Source: Muribaculaceae bacterium (lineage in GTDB: Bacteria > Bacteroidota > Bacteroidia > Bacteroidales > Muribaculaceae). Taken from it: a stretch of 10,607 bases of DNA. The DNA lies in the NCBI GenBank assembly GCA_016302215.1, contig JAEDNZ010000058.1:1-10607 (forward strand), in the 5' to 3' direction. The first letter of the stretch is position 1, and the number at the start of each line of letters is the position of its first letter. Below the pieces are notes generated by a model that was given only the letters and a program-made list of their open reading frames with translations, did no database searches and had not been told where the DNA came from. Both the position numbers and the translations under genes were made by a program. Below are positions 1-8,123 of this stretch, piece after piece.

Positions 1-3000
1 CCACCGCCGCTGCCACCTTCGGGGGCTACATAACCTACGCCTGTGGGGTCGAGCGTCAGCTCATAGTTGAGCTTGTAGGCTCCGGTATTGGAGATGGTGA
101 CGCTCTCGGTGGTGGTAAGGTCAGAGGCGGCATTGGTCACTCTCACTTCCTTCTTGTCGAGGGTGAGCTTGGGCGCCGGGGTGATGATGAAGGTGGTGGT
201 GTGAGTCTTGGTGGTGCCATCATCAAAGGTCAGCGTGGTGGTGATGGTGTATGTGTCCACGACACCTGACAGCTCGCTGGGCATCATCGGGATGGCAAGG
301 CGCAGCGGCGTGTCGGTGACAGTGAACTGCGGCTTGTTGTAGTCGTTATACTGCATCCACGTGTAATTGCCGGTGGGGTCGCCAAACCAGTCATACTCCG
401 GACCATAGTAGTAGAGGTGCAGCACATCAAACCAGTCGCCGAAGTATTCATCATACACCTTGGGAGCATCAAAGGCTATGTCGGTGACGGTGAAGGGTGC
501 CGAGCCGGTGTTGGCCACCTCAAACTCAGCCACATACAGGGCGCCGCTGGCGATGAAGAAGTTGTCATAGTCGGTGTCCTGATAGCCCACGGGGTGCTCT
601 ATAGTGATATCGTCAGAGATAGTCACTTCAGGAGTGCCCGTGATAGTCATATTCACCGGTATCGTCACAGACTCTTTGCCCGGCACATTGGTGGTGAGCT
701 TGATGTCACCGGTGTAGGTGCCGGCATATTCATCGGCATGCACCACAACGCTCTCTGTGCGGCTCTGGCCCGGAGCGAGGCTGGTAGTGACAATAGGCGT
801 GAACTCTACTGCCTGATTGAAGGCCACATAGCGGTCGGGGATCTTGAAGCCCTGCGAGCCGTCGGCATTAGAGATGCCGGCGAGGCCGAAGATGCCGAAT
901 ATCACGGCATACTCGCCATAGGGCTTGTACTGGTACTTGAATGAGCCGTCGGCGTTGAGTATCAGCTGATAGCATACGCCCAGGTTCATCGTGTTGCCAT
1001 ATTCCATCCACGATATCACGGCGCGGTCATCGGTGACATAGTAGTATGTGCCGGCGCCCTTGCTCTGATCCATAGAGTGAAGACCCCAGTAGGGAGCTAT
1101 GAGGTTGGTGTAGATGGTGCCGCCGGGGAAGTCGGCCGGAGGCTCGGGCCATATCTGCTCGTCCTTGCGCTGCGTGAACGATACAAAGCCCGTGTTGTAG
1201 ATATACATCGTGGAGTACTTCTCGCCGTAGAAGGGGAACTCGAACGGCAACTCCACGGCCACATAGTCGTGAGAGAGATAGTAGGTGAAGTTGTTCTGAG
1301 TGCCGAGGCCGGTGGTCTCGATATCAACCCATTGCATCTTCACTGAGGGGTCGTCGGCTGATGAGGCGTAAGAATACTGCACCTCACCGGCGCCGTCATA
1401 CTGCGGGGTGTAGGTGACGTGTGCGCCGGGCAGCAAGGCATAGCTGAGAGCCTCGTTGCCGTTGTTGGTGATGGTCAGCGGCTTGTCAGCGCTCTCGCCG
1501 TAGGGCAGCGTCAGCGTCAGCTCGGTGTAGCTGAGGTCAGCGGTGGGGCAGCCGATGACGTTGGCGGCGATTTGAGCGGTGACGGTGCCGGCATCAGAGG
1601 TGACTGTGACAGCATCGGCGATAGCACGCTCGGTGTCGGTAGGCACGGTCACGATGATGTCCTTTGACTGGCCGGCGGGGATGGTCAGCGGCAGAGTGAT
1701 GTCGGTGCTGACGATGCCGTTGCCCACGGTCACGGCGCTAACGGTGAGATCAGCCTTACCGGTATTGCGCACTGTCACCGGTTTCTTGGCCACTGAGGTG
1801 CGGAACACATCGCCGAAATCGACGGTGCTCTGCGCCAATGCTATCTGCGGCTTGAGGTCATCGCCGGCGATGGTGGCATTGAAGCGCACCAGCGAGGTGG
1901 CGTTGATGGGGTCATTGCTCATCACCACAAGGTTGTTGAAGGTGTCGCCGGCATACATCTCGTCGGTGGCCTGCACCGTGGCGGTGATGGTAGTCTTATT
2001 GCCGGGAGGCACGATGCCGTAAGTGGGGCTCAGCGCGGCTATCATGTTCGGGCGCGGCGCCTCAAAGTGGAAGGCTGACCCGGTGCCAATCTGTGCATAT
2101 ATCTCGCCTTGCTCTGTGCGCTCTTCGTCAGTAGCGAAGATTGAATTGGCAATGTCTGAGTCTGTGACGGTGAGCGGGTCGGCAACAGCGGTGTCGTTGA
2201 TGCCCAAGAAGAGGTGCGTGCCCTCCTCAAAGACCGCTGCGGGGTCATAGCTGTCGTAGAACACTTCGATGTTGCCGTTAGGAGCCAGCGACATGTGGAA
2301 TGATATAGGCGTATAGTCTGTGTCATACACCACGGCGAGGACATTGGAGAAGGTGACGATGAATTTGCCGTCCTGCTTGGCGTAGGCGATGCGCGATTGC
2401 GGACCCATCTGCAGCTTGGTGCCGTAGGCCGAAATCATGCCGGTGTCGCCGATGCGATATTGCTCGGCGCTGAGCGGGCTGCGCAAGATGAGGTCACTGC
2501 CCGTAGAGAAGGCCACGCCGCCAAAGTCGGTGACATAGACATGGTCATAAGTGGTGCCGTAGTAGGGGAAGTCAAAGCCCAGAGCTATCTCTGATGACCA
2601 CGGATTGTTGTCGTTAAACTGCGAGGTGATATCCACGGCATCGATAAGCTCGGGATTGCCATCGTAGGCAAAGGCGGTGGAGCCACCGAGGTTGGAAGTG
2701 TAGGAGTAGCCGAACTTGTGCACCTTTGAGCCGGATGCTCCGGGCACACTCTCGTCAGAGAATTTGGGGAAGACAAACTGCAGGGGATAGTTGCCCGTAT
2801 TGGCAATCTCAAACTGCACATCTCGAGCCTCATCGCCCACGGTGAGGGTGCCCACCTCCACGGTCTGCGGCGTGATGGATATCTCGGCGGGGTCTGTAGC
2901 TACGCCCTGCACGGTGATAGCCACCTGATTGCCGCTCTTGTCAGTGAAGATTATCTGACCGGTGTGGCTGCCGGCGGCCTTGGGCGCGAAGGTGAGGTCC

Positions 3001-6000
3001 ACATTAGTGGTAGCACGAGGCTGGAAGCCGCTCTGCATATACGATGGGCCGCTGAAGTGCTCTGATGTGGACTTAATCTTGTCGCCATAGAGCGCCGCGC
3101 CGTATGATGAGCCGCTGAAAGCACCATAGCCTTCGTTGAAGACCTCCACGGTGATGGTGCGGCTCTCGCCCACGAGCAGGTCGCCGAAATTGATTATCTT
3201 ATTGATATTAATCTGCGGCTGCTGATTGGTGACGGTGACATTGATGGGGAGCAGCAGCGTGTTGGCCTGGCTCTCGTTGGTGGTGAAGCGCAGGTTGAAC
3301 TTATAGCTGCCATTGCAGAGCTTGCTACCGTCGGTGAGCACCTCCACGGTCTGTGTCTCACCGCTCTTGACGGTGCCGGAGGCCGGCGTCAGCGTCACGA
3401 GTTGGCTGAAGTCGGGGTTGAGGCTCACGGCGGTGATACACCATGTGGCCGAGGAGGCCATCTCAGCATACTTCGAACCGGCGAGAGCGTCAGAGAGGCG
3501 CATCCATGTGGCGCCCATATCGTTGCTCATATAAGCCTGCGAGGCCACGGTGGTGTCATCGGCAACGCCCATACCCAGCGGATACAGCTCGCTCTGAGGG
3601 GCAAAGTGGAACACCACCCAGAAGCTCTCGCCCGCGGCAAAGTAAAATTGCTCGGGCAGAGCCATATTGTAGCCGTAATAGAATGATGAAGGGCTAAACT
3701 CTACCACCTTTGACGCCGTGGTGAGGTTGGCGCCTTTATACACCTCGATGGTGGGGTTGGTGCCGTAGGCGCCTTGAGCGTTGACCGCCGTGAGGTTGAA
3801 GCCTTCGGGGTATTGCTCGGGGTCAACCACGAAGTATTGCGCCATAGAGTTGGGCAGTGAGGCATCGCTATCGCCGATGTAAGCATACAGAGTGCGCCAC
3901 GATTGCAGCGACAGCGGATAGTCATCGCGGTTAAGCTCTGTCACTGCCTCCACGGAGGTGGCCGTCGAGGCGGCATAAGGCTGCACGCCGAGGGTGCCGT
4001 TGTAAGCCACGGTGTTGGCCACCGTGGGCGGCATAGAGGCAGCGTATGACTTTATCGAGGCTGATATGGTATTGGCATTGTAAGCCCACTTCAGCAAGCC
4101 TTCGTCATCGTTGCCTATCACAAACGAGCCTTTGCCCTGACGAGGCGCTGACGACAGCACCATGCTGAGGCTCGTCTTGTTGATGGTCATCTTCGGGCCG
4201 GAGTTGGTAGTAGCGGTGATGACATCTGACAGCTCGGAAGCATTGCCCCAGCGGTCGATGGCCTTGATGGCGAGGTAATATGTGGTCATGGGCAGCAGGC
4301 CGCCTAACTCATAGGTCATCACATCGCCCGAGGCCATAAACTTGGTGTCAATGGTCACTGCCTTGAGTGTGCCGGGGTTTGTCGAGGCGTCAAAGGCCGT
4401 GGTGCTGTAGTAGAGCACGTGGTGATTGACATTGTTGTCGCTGCTGGAGGGGATGGTCCAGTGCAGGGTGATGACATCTTGGGCCGCATCGGCGCTGAGG
4501 TCTGACACCACGGCCGGTGCCTCGCCCGAGCTCATCATCAGCGCTTTGCCGGCATCTACATATCCTGAGCCATAGAGACCCTCAGCCGCCGGATTGCTCG
4601 TATAGAAGTCGTTGACCGAGGTCTCCAACTGCGTCTTGAGCAAGGCCGGCGACAGCTTGCGGTCGCTGTATTTTGACAGTATCAGCGCGGCGATACCCGA
4701 CACGTGCGGACACGCCATAGAGGTGCCTTCCATGTAGCCGTATTTATCGTTGGGCAGCGTGGAGAGCACTCCCTGAGCCTCGTTGAAGTCCATCAGTCCG
4801 CCGGGAGCCGTCACATCGACCCAGGCGCCATAGTTTGAGTAGCTTGCCGGGTGCAAGTCATAGGTCATTGACGCCACAGCCAGCACATCATCGAGGCAGG
4901 CGGGGTAGCAATCGCCGGTGACGCCGTCGTTACCGGCGGCAAAGATACAGAGGCCGCCGGCCACTCCGTTGGCACGCGGCAGCGACTGGAAGTATTCGAT
5001 AGCATCAAGCACATCTTGCTCGTAATAGCCGGGCGTAGCCCAGCCCCATGAGCATTGCGCAATGTGGGCGCCCATCTCGGCGGCATACACCAGCGCGGCG
5101 GCAAAGTCGCCGTCGCCGGCTCCCGAGCGGGAGTCAAACACCTGGCACGAGAGCAGACGCACACCGCTGCCCGCCGTGCCGTCGCCGCCGGCCACGCCGG
5201 CCACGCCTATGCCGTTGTTATTGACAGCAGCCACGGTGCCGGCCACGTGAGTGCCGTGGTTGTGGGGATATATCTCGCCCTCGTTGGTGCAGAAGTTATA
5301 TCCGTAGATGTCATCTACGTATCCGTTGCCGTCGTCGTCCACGCCGGGGGTGCCGTTAAGCTCGGCGGTGTTGACATACATATTTGCGGCGAGGTCTTCG
5401 TGATCCACGTCGATACCGCCGTCAATCACAGCCACTAACACGTTAGAGCTGCCGGTGGCTGACTGCCACGCCTCAAACACGTTGATGTCGGCGCCCTTGA
5501 CGGCGCCCTCCATCTTGCCGGTGTTGCGATAGTGCCATTGCGAGGGCAGGCGCGGGTCATTGAAGGGCAGCGCCTCGCCGGTGGCTACCGGTATCGCCGT
5601 AGCTATCACGGCGCGGCTGCGGTCACCGCCGTCTTTGAGCACCATCGGCGCCACCGTGGTGGCATGCTGCACACCCGGCGTCTCTGCCAGTATGCGCCGC
5701 GCCTCTACCGGGCTTACGCTCTCGTCAAAAGTGATTTCATACCATCGGTCAAGGCCGAAACGGGCGCGCTGAGCCTCATACCGCGCGTTGTAGGGCAACA
5801 CGCGCCTGATGCTCACACCCTTGAGCTGCTTGAGCGATGCGTCAAGCACCACAGCGCCTGACTGCAGCTCGCCGGCCACTGCCGCCTTGCGCGCTGCCGT
5901 GCCCACCTGCGTGGCCATCTCGGCTTGGAGCTTGACACGCACCACGCCCTTGCGAGGACTCACGCTCTGCGCTTGGGCATTGCTGCCGGCATACCCTATC

Positions 6001-6041
6001 AGGCATAGCAGCAGCAATAATCGGAATACGATTTTTTGCAT
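1..6041 (-). CDS. Secreted S8 (subtilisin-like) serine peptidase, giant multidomain, C-terminus cut by window edge
   Basis: The frame is open for 2013 codons from an ATG at 6041 and continues past position 1. Residues 1-24 are a signal peptide (basic start, run of Leu, AQA cleavage site). Residues ~85-135 look like an I9-type propeptide. The S8 domain spans ~160-500, with Asp207 in VAVIDGG, His262 in HGTHVAG, oxyanion Asn371 in FAAGND and nucleophile Ser441 in GTSMACPHVSG, so it should be active. A fibronectin-III-like domain follows (~505-612). Next is a mixed beta region (~615-885) with a BACON/ASH-like strand set and a jelly-roll-like part around FWVVFHF. Beyond ~885 are repeated ASPM/SPD-2/Hydin-like sandwiches and two modules with an F-F-FYG core. 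The visible end is a Gly/Ser-rich stretch. By family, this is an extracellular or cell-surface protease, and the sandwiches probably anchor it or bind substrate. The substrate is unknown. A type IX sorting domain may lie beyond the edge. The gene is transcribed away from the ABC operon. Confidence 0.93.
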   Translation of the reverse strand, partial: MQKIVFRLLLLLCLIGYAGSNAQAQSVSPRKGVVRVKLQAEMATQVGTAARKAAVAGELQSGAVVLDASLKQLKGVSIRRVLPYNARYEAQRARFGLDRWYEITFDESVSPVEARRILAETPGVQHATTVAPMVLKDGGDRSRAVIATAIPVATGEALPFNDPRLPSQWHYRNTGKMEGAVKGADINVFEAWQSATGSSNVLVAVIDGGIDVDHEDLAANMYVNTAELNGTPGVDDDGNGYVDDIYGYNFCTNEGEIYPHNHGTHVAGTVAAVNNNGIGVAGVAGGDGTAGSGVRLLSCQVFDSRSGAGDGDFAAALVYAAEMGAHIAQCSWGWATPGYYEQDVLDAIEYFQSLPRANGVAGGLCIFAAGNDGVTGDCYPACLDDVLAVASMTYDLHPASYSNYGAWVDVTAPGGLMDFNEAQGVLSTLPNDKYGYMEGTSMACPHVSGIAALILSKYSDRKLSPALLKTQLETSVNDFYTSNPAAEGLYGSGYVDAGKALMMSSGEAPAVVSDLSADAAQDVITLHWTIPSSSDNNVNHHVLYYSTTAFDASTNPGTLKAVTIDTKFMASGDVMTYELGGLLPMTTYYLAIKAIDRWGNASELSDVITATTNSGPKMTINKTSLSMVLSSAPRQGKGSFVIGNDDEGLLKWAYNANTISASIKSYAASMPPTVANTVAYNGTLGVQPYAASTATSVEAVTELNRDDYPLSLQSWRTLYAYIGDSDASLPNSMAQYFVVDPEQYPEGFNLTAVNAQGAYGTNPTIEVYKGANLTTASKVVEFSPSSFYYGYNMALPEQFYFAAGESFWVVFHFAPQSELYPLGMGVADDTTVASQAYMSNDMGATWMRLSDALAGSKYAEMASSATWCITAVSLNPDFSQLVTLTPASGTVKSGETQTVEVLTDGSKLCNGSYKFNLRFTTNESQANTLLLPINVTVTNQQPQININKIINFGDLLVGESRTITVEVFNEGYGAFSGSSYGAALYGDKIKSTSEHFSGPSYMQSGFQPRATTNVDLTFAPKAAGSHTGQIIFTDKSGNQVAITVQGVATDPAEISITPQTVEVGTLTVGDEARDVQFEIANTGNYPLQFVFPKFSDESVPGASGSKVHKFGYSYTSNLGGSTAFAYDGNPELIDAVDITSQFNDNNPWSSEIALGFDFPYYGTTYDHVYVTDFGGVAFSTGSDLILRSPLSAEQYRIGDTGMISAYGTKLQMGPQSRIAYAKQDGKFIVTFSNVLAVVYDTDYTPISFHMSLAPNGNIEVFYDSYDPAAVFEEGTHLFLGINDTAVADPLTVTDSDIANSIFATDEERTEQGEIYAQIGTGSAFHFEAPRPNMIAALSPTYGIVPPGNKTTITATVQATDEMYAGDTFNNLVVMSNDPINATSLVRFNATIAGDDLKPQIALAQSTVDFGDVFRTSVAKKPVTVRNTGKADLTVSAVTVGNGIVSTDITLPLTIPAGQSKDIIVTVPTDTERAIADAVTVTSDAGTVTAQIAANVIGCPTADLSYTELTLTLPYGESADKPLTITNNGNEALSYALLPGAHVTYTPQYDGAGEVQYSYASSADDPSVKMQWVDIETTGLGTQNNFTYYLSHDYVAVELPFEFPFYGEKYSTMYIYNTGFVSFTQRKDEQIWPEPPADFPGGTIYTNLIAPYWGLHSMDQSKGAGTYYYVTDDRAVISWMEYGNTMNLGVCYQLILNADGSFKYQYKPYGEYAVIFGIFGLAGISNADGSQGFKIPDRYVAFNQAVEFTPIVTTSLAPGQSRTESVVVHADEYAGTYTGDIKLTTNVPGKESVTIPVNMTITGTPEVTISDDITIEHPVGYQDTDYDNFFIASGALYVAEFEVANTGSAPFTVTDIAFDAPKVYDEYFGDWFDVLHLYYYGPEYDWFGDPTGNYTWMQYNDYNKPQFTVTDTPLRLAIPMMPSELSGVVDTYTITTTLTFDDGTTKTHTTTFIITPAPKLTLDKKEVRVTNAASDLTTTESVTISNTGAYKLNYELTLDPTGVGYVAPEGGSGG
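795..1552 (-). repeat. Beta-sandwich module, copy 2, within the S8 peptidase
   Basis: Approximate residues 1498-1748. It has the same order as copy 1: an ASH-like opening (LTLPYGESADKPLTITNNGNEALSY), a YSYAS segment, the core ELPFEFPFYGEKYSTMYI-x3-GFVSFT, then APYWGL, a YYYVTDDRAVISW strand and DGSFKYQYKPYG. Start-to-start distance from copy 1 is about 447 residues. Each copy is followed by another sandwich containing a PG-x-(N/S) turn. The copies are clearly diverged, so this is an old duplication or shuffled domain set. Confidence 0.5.
2035..2890 (-). repeat. Beta-sandwich module, copy 1, within the S8 peptidase
   Basis: Approximate residues 1051-1336. The module starts with an ASH-like strand set (VEVGTLTVGDEA then IANTGNYPLQF). 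A YSY segment, a W, and the core GFDFPYYGTTYDHVYV-x4-GVAFS follow, ending in an IEVFYDSYDP-type strand. The core resembles NIDO-like or related extracellular beta domains (F-x-FPFYG-x-x-Y). It is homologous by eye to the module at 795-1552. Boundaries are approximate. Confidence 0.5.
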
Positions 6042-6168
6042 AGATTTTCGCTTTAGAGTGATTACTGATATTGTTGTTATTTTATTGTTTTATAGTTGAT
6101 TTATGGGGATGTTTCCTAAGTGTAAGAGCTTTTCAAGTTATGATTTCACACATTTAGACCTTCTGCTG

Positions 6169-6176
6169 CAAATATA
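6169..6176 (-). promoter_or_regulatory. Candidate -7 element for the S8 peptidase gene
   Basis: Read on the minus strand this is TATATTTG, a full match to the Bacteroidetes TAnnTTTG element. It would give an AT-rich 5' leader of roughly 120 nt before the ATG at 6041. No good TTG -33 element lies 19-21 bp upstream, so the promoter may be weak, activator-dependent or wrongly placed. Confidence 0.45.
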
Positions 6177-6238
6177 CTTATATTTTATGAGCTAAACCGC
6201 TGCTTAACAATCATTAACCACCTGCGTTTATAACCAAA

Positions 6239-6258
6239 GTGTTAAATTTGTGTTAAAT
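6239..6258 (+). repeat. Direct repeat GTGTTAAAT x2, 11-bp period
   Basis: GTGTTAAAT occurs at 6239-6247 and again at 6250-6258, separated by TT. The 11-bp period puts both copies on about the same face of the helix. The pair ends 13 bp upstream of the TTG -33 element of the ABC operon promoter, where an activator would bind. The AT-rich setting makes chance repetition possible. Confidence 0.5.
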
Positions 6259-6271
6259 ACCAACCAAACTA

Positions 6272-6302
6272 TTGCACACACGAAAAAGCCGTTATACCTT
6301 TG
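6272..6302 (+). promoter_or_regulatory. Promoter of the ABC-permease-GntR operon
   Basis: TTG at 6272-6274 and TACCTTTG at 6295-6302 are separated by 20 bp. This fits the Bacteroidetes primary sigma factor consensus (TTG, 19-21 bp, TAnnTTTG). Transcription should start within several bases after 6302, leaving a leader of about 55-60 nt before the ATG at 6367. Confidence 0.75.
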
Positions 6303-6304
6303 CG

Positions 6305-6326
6305 GTGTACGAGCACACTGGTACAC
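6305..6326 (+). promoter_or_regulatory. Candidate GntR (YtrA-type) operator, inverted repeat
   Basis: GTGTAC at 6305-6310 and GTACAC at 6321-6326 are perfect inverted arms separated by 10 bp. The site begins 2 bp after the -7 element and covers the predicted transcription start, so a bound protein would block initiation. GntR-family operators are commonly GT...AC dyads, and the last gene of this operon encodes a short GntR regulator. Autorepression is therefore the natural inference. No binding has been shown. Confidence 0.5.
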
Positions 6327-6366
6327 TACAACACAATAAAAGATAACAATCAAAACTCATCACAAT

Positions 6367-7242
6367 ATGGACAACAACAGCCAACAATCATTCCTGCAAA
6401 TCCGTGGCCTGGAATTTCGCTACGGCACCTTGCGCAAAAAGACCGTGCTCCGCGACTTCTCTCTCGACGTGGAGCCGGGCAAAGTATATGGGCTGCTGGG
6501 GCTCAACGGCGCCGGCAAATCCACCCTACTCTACCTCATTGCCGGCTTGCTCACCCCGAGCAAAGGCACAGTGACCTACCAAGGCATCAACACACGCCGC
6601 CGCCACCCGGCCACCCTCGCCGATATATACCTCGTGCCCGAAGAATACGAGCTGCCCAAAATGTCGCTCAAAAAATATGCCGAGGTTTACGGCGCCCTCT
6701 ACCCTCGCTTCAGCACCACCGACATGGAGCATAACCTGAAAATCTTCGAGCTGGACACCGATATCGCCGACCTCTCGGCGCTCTCTATGGGCCAGCGCAA
6801 GAAGGTGCTCATCAGCTTTGCCTTCGCCACCCACTGCCGCCTGCTCATCATGGACGAGCCCACCAACGGCCTCGATATCCCCGGCAAGAGCCAATTCAGG
6901 CGCGTGGCTGCATGCCATATCGACGATGACAGCGCCGTGATAATATCCACCCATCAGGTGCGCGACATCGACAGCTGCATTGACCACGTCATCATCATCG
7001 ACAACAGCCGCGTGCTGCTCGACGAGAGCGTGGCCACCATCACCTCAAAGCTGCGCTTTGTGGAGAGCGCCGAGACTCCCCTGCCCGCCGACACCATCTT
7101 CGCCCAGCCCTCTATCACCGGCCACAGCCTGGTGCTCCCCTCTGACGGCGACGCCATGCACGAGACAGAAATCAACCTTGAGACACTCTTCGGAGCCACC
7201 CTCGGCGACCCTCAGACCATCACTCGCATCTTCAACAGCTAA
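6367..7242 (+). CDS. ABC transporter ATP-binding protein (YtrB/BcrA-like)
   Basis: This 291-residue protein would power transport through the adjacent membrane protein. Visible motifs are Walker A GLNGAGKS (45-52), the signature loop LSMGQ (139-143), Walker B LLIMDEP with Asp163 and Glu164, the D-loop region NGLD (167-170) and the H-loop His196 in STHQ. The Q-loop position reads PEE (91-93), so Glu stands where many ABC proteins have Gln. As I recall, this is common in the ABC-2-type ATPase group. All hydrolysis residues are present, so it should be active. The C-terminal ~80 residues after the nucleotide-binding core are not recognisable. The ATG at 6367 follows the promoter by about 60 bp without a Shine-Dalgarno, as usual in Bacteroidetes. 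It is the first gene of the operon, 30 bp from the next. The substrate is unknown. Linkage to a YtrA-type regulator suggests drug, peptide or cell-envelope-stress export. Confidence 0.92.
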   Translation: MDNNSQQSFLQIRGLEFRYGTLRKKTVLRDFSLDVEPGKVYGLLGLNGAGKSTLLYLIAGLLTPSKGTVTYQGINTRRRHPATLADIYLVPEEYELPKMSLKKYAEVYGALYPRFSTTDMEHNLKIFELDTDIADLSALSMGQRKKVLISFAFATHCRLLIMDEPTNGLDIPGKSQFRRVAACHIDDDSAVIISTHQVRDIDSCIDHVIIIDNSRVLLDESVATITSKLRFVESAETPLPADTIFAQPSITGHSLVLPSDGDAMHETEINLETLFGATLGDPQTITRIFNS

Positions 7243-7272
7243 TCACCCCACCATCTCATACACATTACCACA

Positions 7273-8067
7273 ATGACTGACTCACAGACTTTTTCACTCG
7301 AGCGCTTCACCAGATATGCTCGCTTAGCAATATCTCTCAACGGCCGCAAGATGCTCACCCTGCTGGCGGCTGTCTTCGGCGCCATGACTGCCATAGGGCT
7401 ATTCACTGCCTACAGCCTTGTGAAATTTAACCATCTTGACACCACAACGCTCAACTTCGCTCTGAGCACGCGCACCACCATCTATATGTACTGCTGGTTC
7501 AGCGTCATCATAGCCTTTGCCGGCGCTTTTGTCATCGACAATATGGACAACAAAGCACGCCGCTGCTCTCACCTGATGGTGCCCGCCTCGATGGCTGAGA
7601 AATTTACATTCGGAGCCTTAGGCGCGCTGGTATTGGCACCCATAGCCGCTATGGTGGTGCTCGTGGCCTACACCGTGGTGCTATACCTGGTGGTCAACTA
7701 CTGGTTCCTGGCTTCTTCGCCCATATCTATGAATATGGTGTCGGTGCTCTCCATCTTCGATGTGCCTCTTGAAAATCACATCTCCGTATTATTCCAGCAA
7801 AGTGTCTTTGTGCTCGGCTGCGCCATCTGGTACAAGCTCAGCATCGTCAAGACTATCGTGACCGAGCTATGCATAGGCTTTGTTTTCGTCATCGTTATGA
7901 CTATCCTGGCGTCAAACGGCGTCATAAGAGACGTGAACGTATCGCCGGAGACCCTCACCACTATTATCAACACCCTGATGGCAGTAGCCACCGTGGCCTT
8001 CTGGGCGCTCGCCTATTACCTCTACACCCGCTCGCAGATTGTGGGCAAAATACTCAATCGCAAATGA
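7273..8067 (+). CDS. ABC-2-type membrane (permease) subunit, six predicted helices
   Basis: This 264-residue hydrophobic protein has likely membrane helices around residues 27-49, 71-89, 112-144 (long, possibly with a re-entrant part), 172-189, 193-213 and 230-252. A cytoplasmic positive segment (DNKARRCSH) follows helix 2, and the C-terminus ends in basic residues (GKILNRK). I recognise no sequence-specific family motif. Size, topology and position 30 bp after the ATPase gene mark it as the membrane partner. The transporter would contain two copies of each subunit, or the protein could be a sensor-like membrane partner. Its TGA stop overlaps an ATG as ATGA (8064-8067), the start of a possible micro-ORF before the regulator gene. 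The substrate cannot be inferred. Confidence 0.82.
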   Translation: MTDSQTFSLERFTRYARLAISLNGRKMLTLLAAVFGAMTAIGLFTAYSLVKFNHLDTTTLNFALSTRTTIYMYCWFSVIIAFAGAFVIDNMDNKARRCSHLMVPASMAEKFTFGALGALVLAPIAAMVVLVAYTVVLYLVVNYWFLASSPISMNMVSVLSIFDVPLENHISVLFQQSVFVLGCAIWYKLSIVKTIVTELCIGFVFVIVMTILASNGVIRDVNVSPETLTTIINTLMAVATVAFWALAYYLYTRSQIVGKILNRK

Positions 8068-8123
8068 CTATCTTAATGATTACCGTGGTCCTCTCGGCCC
8101 TCTTAGCTTCGATAAAATGGTAA
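8064..8123 (+). CDS. Possible 19-residue hydrophobic micro-ORF bridging permease and regulator
   Basis: The ATG at 8064 overlaps the permease stop as ATGA. The frame reads MTILMITVVLSALLASIKW and ends at TAA 8121-8123, which lies 1 bp beyond the ATG of the GntR gene (8117-8119). Residues 2-15 are almost all hydrophobic, like a very short membrane segment with a Lys-Trp end. The arrangement would let ribosomes pass from the permease through the micro-ORF to the regulator by termination-reinitiation. Alternatively it is a chance frame in the 49-bp spacer. There is no homology evidence. Confidence 0.3.
   Translation: MTILMITVVLSALLASIKW

Larger units (their letters stand above)
6042..6366. other. 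Divergent intergenic regulatory region
   Basis: This 325-bp AT-rich gap lies between the divergent peptidase and ABC operon starts. It holds the candidate promoters for both sides, a 9-bp direct repeat and an inverted repeat, described in separate entries. I see no RNA gene and no convincing coding frame in it. Its base composition contrasts sharply with the GC-rich genes on both sides, as expected for a promoter region. Confidence 0.8.

Noticed and set aside
417..944. 175-codon plus-strand frame, and others at 1077-1346, 1579-2022 and 5055-5438
   Set aside because: These are antisense shadows of the peptidase gene, whose minus-strand frame is continuous and encodes recognisable domains and catalytic motifs.
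5997..6041. Lipoprotein signal in the peptidase N-terminus because of Cys13
   Set aside because: The residues before Cys13 are LLL rather than a lipobox, and a good signal peptidase I site (AQA) follows the hydrophobic core.
6637..6645. Glu in place of Gln in the ABC Q-loop as a sign of a degenerate ATPase
   Set aside because: To my knowledge PEE at this position is common in ABC-2-type ATPases, and Walker A, Walker B, signature and H-loop residues are all intact.
6526..6987. 153-codon minus-strand frame opposite the ABC ATPase gene
   Set aside because: The plus strand holds all ABC ATPase motifs. The antisense product has no recognisable features.
8039..8116. Longer GntR start at TTG 8039
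   Set aside because: The extra 26 residues overlap the permease gene and match nothing in the family. The ATG at 8117 places the winged helix at the usual distance.
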